NCBI GenBank assembly: GCA_026987795.1
Contig: JALSMF010000455.1
Coordinates: forward strand, 1 to 6,218
DNA: 6,218 nt
Source: Bacteroidales bacterium
Lineage (GTDB): Bacteria; Bacteroidota; Bacteroidia; Bacteroidales; JAADGE01
Direction: 5' to 3'
The notes beneath the pieces are model-generated. The model did not search any database, was not told the DNA's origin, and saw only the letters and a program-made list of their open reading frames with translations. Made by a program: the position numbers and the translations under genes. Below are positions 5,177 through 6,218 of the stretch, in pieces. Position 1 is the stretch's first letter. Every line of letters starts with the position of its first letter.

Positions 5177-6218
5177 TTAAGGTTGTTTTATTTCAGAAAA
5201 TATTAAAACAGTTCCGTTTCCGCCGAAACCGAAAGAATTTGACATAATATGTTCAATATAAGTATTTTTAGAAACTTCAACTTGCGGAATTAAATCAAAT
5301 TCATGCATTGGATTTTGAAAATTCAGGTTAGGAAAAATTACTTTCTTCTGCAATGATAAAACAGAAAATGCTGCTTCTAAACTTCCTGCTGCAGCTAAAG
5401 TATGTCCGGTATATGCTTTTGTTGAGCTGAATTTCGGAACTTTCCCGTTGAAAGCTTTAATCATTGCCCTTCCTTCCGAAAGGTCATTGTTAGGTGTTCC
5501 TGTTCCGTGAACATTTACGTAATTAATATCTTGAGGTTTTAAATTTGCCGTCTTTAAAGCTTGCATCATTGCAGAATATGCTCCGTAACCTTCAGGAGAT
5601 GATGCTGTTTGATGAAAAGCATCATTTGCATTTGCATAGCCGGAAACAACGGCAAGGGGTATTTTCCCTTCTTCTTTAACTGTTTTCTCAGATTCAAGAA
5701 TAAGATAAGCCGCTGCTTCTCCTAAATTAAGCCCTTTCCGTTCATTGTCATACGGTTTACAATGCTCTCTGTCCAAAATCATAAGTGTATTAAACCCGTT
5801 CAAAGTGTATTTTGATAAAGCATCTGTTCCGCCTGCTATAACTCTGTCGAGTAAACCGCTTTTTATTAGTCTGACTCCGGTCATAATCGCATTTGCAGAT
5901 GAGGAACAAGCCGTGCTTACTGTTGTCATAAATTCTTTTATTCCGAAAAAATCTGCAATTCTTTCCGTACTGTCAGCAGCCTCAAACGTGTTTACATGTT
6001 CGTTCAGAAAATCTGAATTTAAAAAATCGAGATAATATTTTTCTCTTGCAACCATTCCGGCAACCGTTGTTGCCGACACAATACCTGTTCTGTATTTTTT
6101 CATGTTGTGAACAGATGCGTTTTTAAGGGCTTCTTTGGCGGCAGTTATGCCGAGCAATGCCGTTCTGGTTACGGCATCGTCACCTGAAAAACCTAATCTG
6201 TATTTCAGTTCTTTATCG
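5177..6218 (-). CDS. beta-ketoacyl-ACP synthase, FabF-like, catalytic subunit (5' end missing)
   Basis: The frame stays open to the window edge: 346 residues are visible, and about 50-60 N-terminal residues are probably missing compared with a usual 400-residue FabF. The residues just before the internal TTG at 6157 (RLGFSGDDAVTRTA) continue the family sequence, so that TTG is not the start. The catalytic set is complete: Cys104 in TVSTACSSSANAI, His237 in NVHGTGTPNND, Lys267 and His272 in STKAYTGHTLAAAG, and a C-terminal SNSFGFGGNG (325-334). These residues are encoded near 5907, 5508, 5418 and 5403. The enzyme performs decarboxylative Claisen condensation of malonyl-ACP with an acyl-ACP in the cytoplasm. 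Directly followed after 8 bp by a non-catalytic ketosynthase paralogue, it is very likely the active half of a KS/CLF heterodimer for polyene synthesis rather than housekeeping FabF. Housekeeping FabF usually neighbours acpP and purN or rnc in this phylum. Confidence 0.93.
   Translation of the reverse strand, partial: DKELKYRLGFSGDDAVTRTALLGITAAKEALKNASVHNMKKYRTGIVSATTVAGMVAREKYYLDFLNSDFLNEHVNTFEAADSTERIADFFGIKEFMTTVSTACSSSANAIMTGVRLIKSGLLDRVIAGGTDALSKYTLNGFNTLMILDREHCKPYDNERKGLNLGEAAAYLILESEKTVKEEGKIPLAVVSGYANANDAFHQTASSPEGYGAYSAMMQALKTANLKPQDINYVNVHGTGTPNNDLSEGRAMIKAFNGKVPKFSSTKAYTGHTLAAAGSLEAAFSVLSLQKKVIFPNLNFQNPMHEFDLIPQVEVSKNTYIEHIMSNSFGFGGNGTVLIFSEIKQP

Larger units (their letters stand above)
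1686..6218 (-). other. six-gene polyene-type biosynthesis operon segment
   Basis: Six genes in one direction (ketosynthase, chain-length factor, deacetylase, LolA, LolB-like, dehydratase) are separated by 8, 26, 6, 41 and 17 bp, with no recognisable terminator or Bacteroidota-type promoter between them. They are therefore probably co-transcribed from a promoter beyond position 6218. The combination of a KS/CLF pair, a stand-alone dehydratase and a LolA carrier is the signature of flexirubin / aryl-polyene clusters. Ketoreductase, acyl carrier protein, adenylating ligase, ammonia-lyase and exporter genes are absent from this window and expected upstream in the operon. Confidence 0.8.

Noticed and set aside
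4797..6035. Plus-strand open frames at 4797-5066 and 5745-6035 opposite the two ketosynthase-type genes
   Set aside because: They are antisense to conserved genes and encode no plausible domain.
6155..6157. TTG as the start of the ketosynthase gene
   Set aside because: The frame stays open to position 6217 and encodes conserved ketosynthase sequence upstream (RLGFSGDDAVTRTA); the true start is outside the window.

Overview
The window is AT-rich and fully coding, with short gaps between genes. It looks like part of a Bacteroidota (Bacteroidetes) chromosome: lysine-, isoleucine- and asparagine-rich proteins, almost no Shine-Dalgarno sequences, signal peptides ending in Ser-Gln, and protein subfamilies I know mainly from this phylum. 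Every gene fits a flexirubin / aryl-polyene (dialkylresorcinol-polyene) type pigment cluster, a type II fatty-acid-synthase-like pathway that builds polyene acyl chains carried on an acyl carrier protein for the outer membrane. This assignment rests on recognising protein families and gene neighbourhood; no search was run.

Layout. Positions 1-1678 (plus strand) hold the 3' part of an Ntn-hydrolase of the peptidase C45 / acyl-CoA:6-aminopenicillanate acyltransferase family with a C-terminal TPR-like tail. It overlaps by 11 bp a DUF218/YdcF-family lipoprotein. Positions 1686-6218 (minus strand) hold a tight six-gene run, in transcription order: FabF-like ketosynthase (5' end outside the window), ketosynthase-like chain-length-factor partner with no catalytic residues, membrane-anchored polysaccharide deacetylase, LolA-family periplasmic carrier, LolB-like lipoprotein, and a hot-dog 3-hydroxyacyl-ACP dehydratase. 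Gaps are 8, 26, 6, 41 and 17 bp. The two runs converge with only 7 bp between stop codons.

How they work together (inference). The ketosynthase/chain-length-factor heterodimer elongates the acyl chain and the dehydratase introduces the double bonds. A ketoreductase, acyl carrier proteins, the starter-forming enzymes and an exporter are expected just outside the window. The LolA/LolB-like pair suggests a dedicated route carrying a lipid-like product, or a lipoprotein, from inner to outer membrane. The C45 protein is a candidate for a late acyl-transfer or hydrolysis step. The deacetylase and the YdcF-like protein are envelope proteins of unknown role in such clusters.

No RNA gene, mobile element, CRISPR array or convincing terminator or promoter was seen, and no non-coding stretch exceeds about 45 bp.
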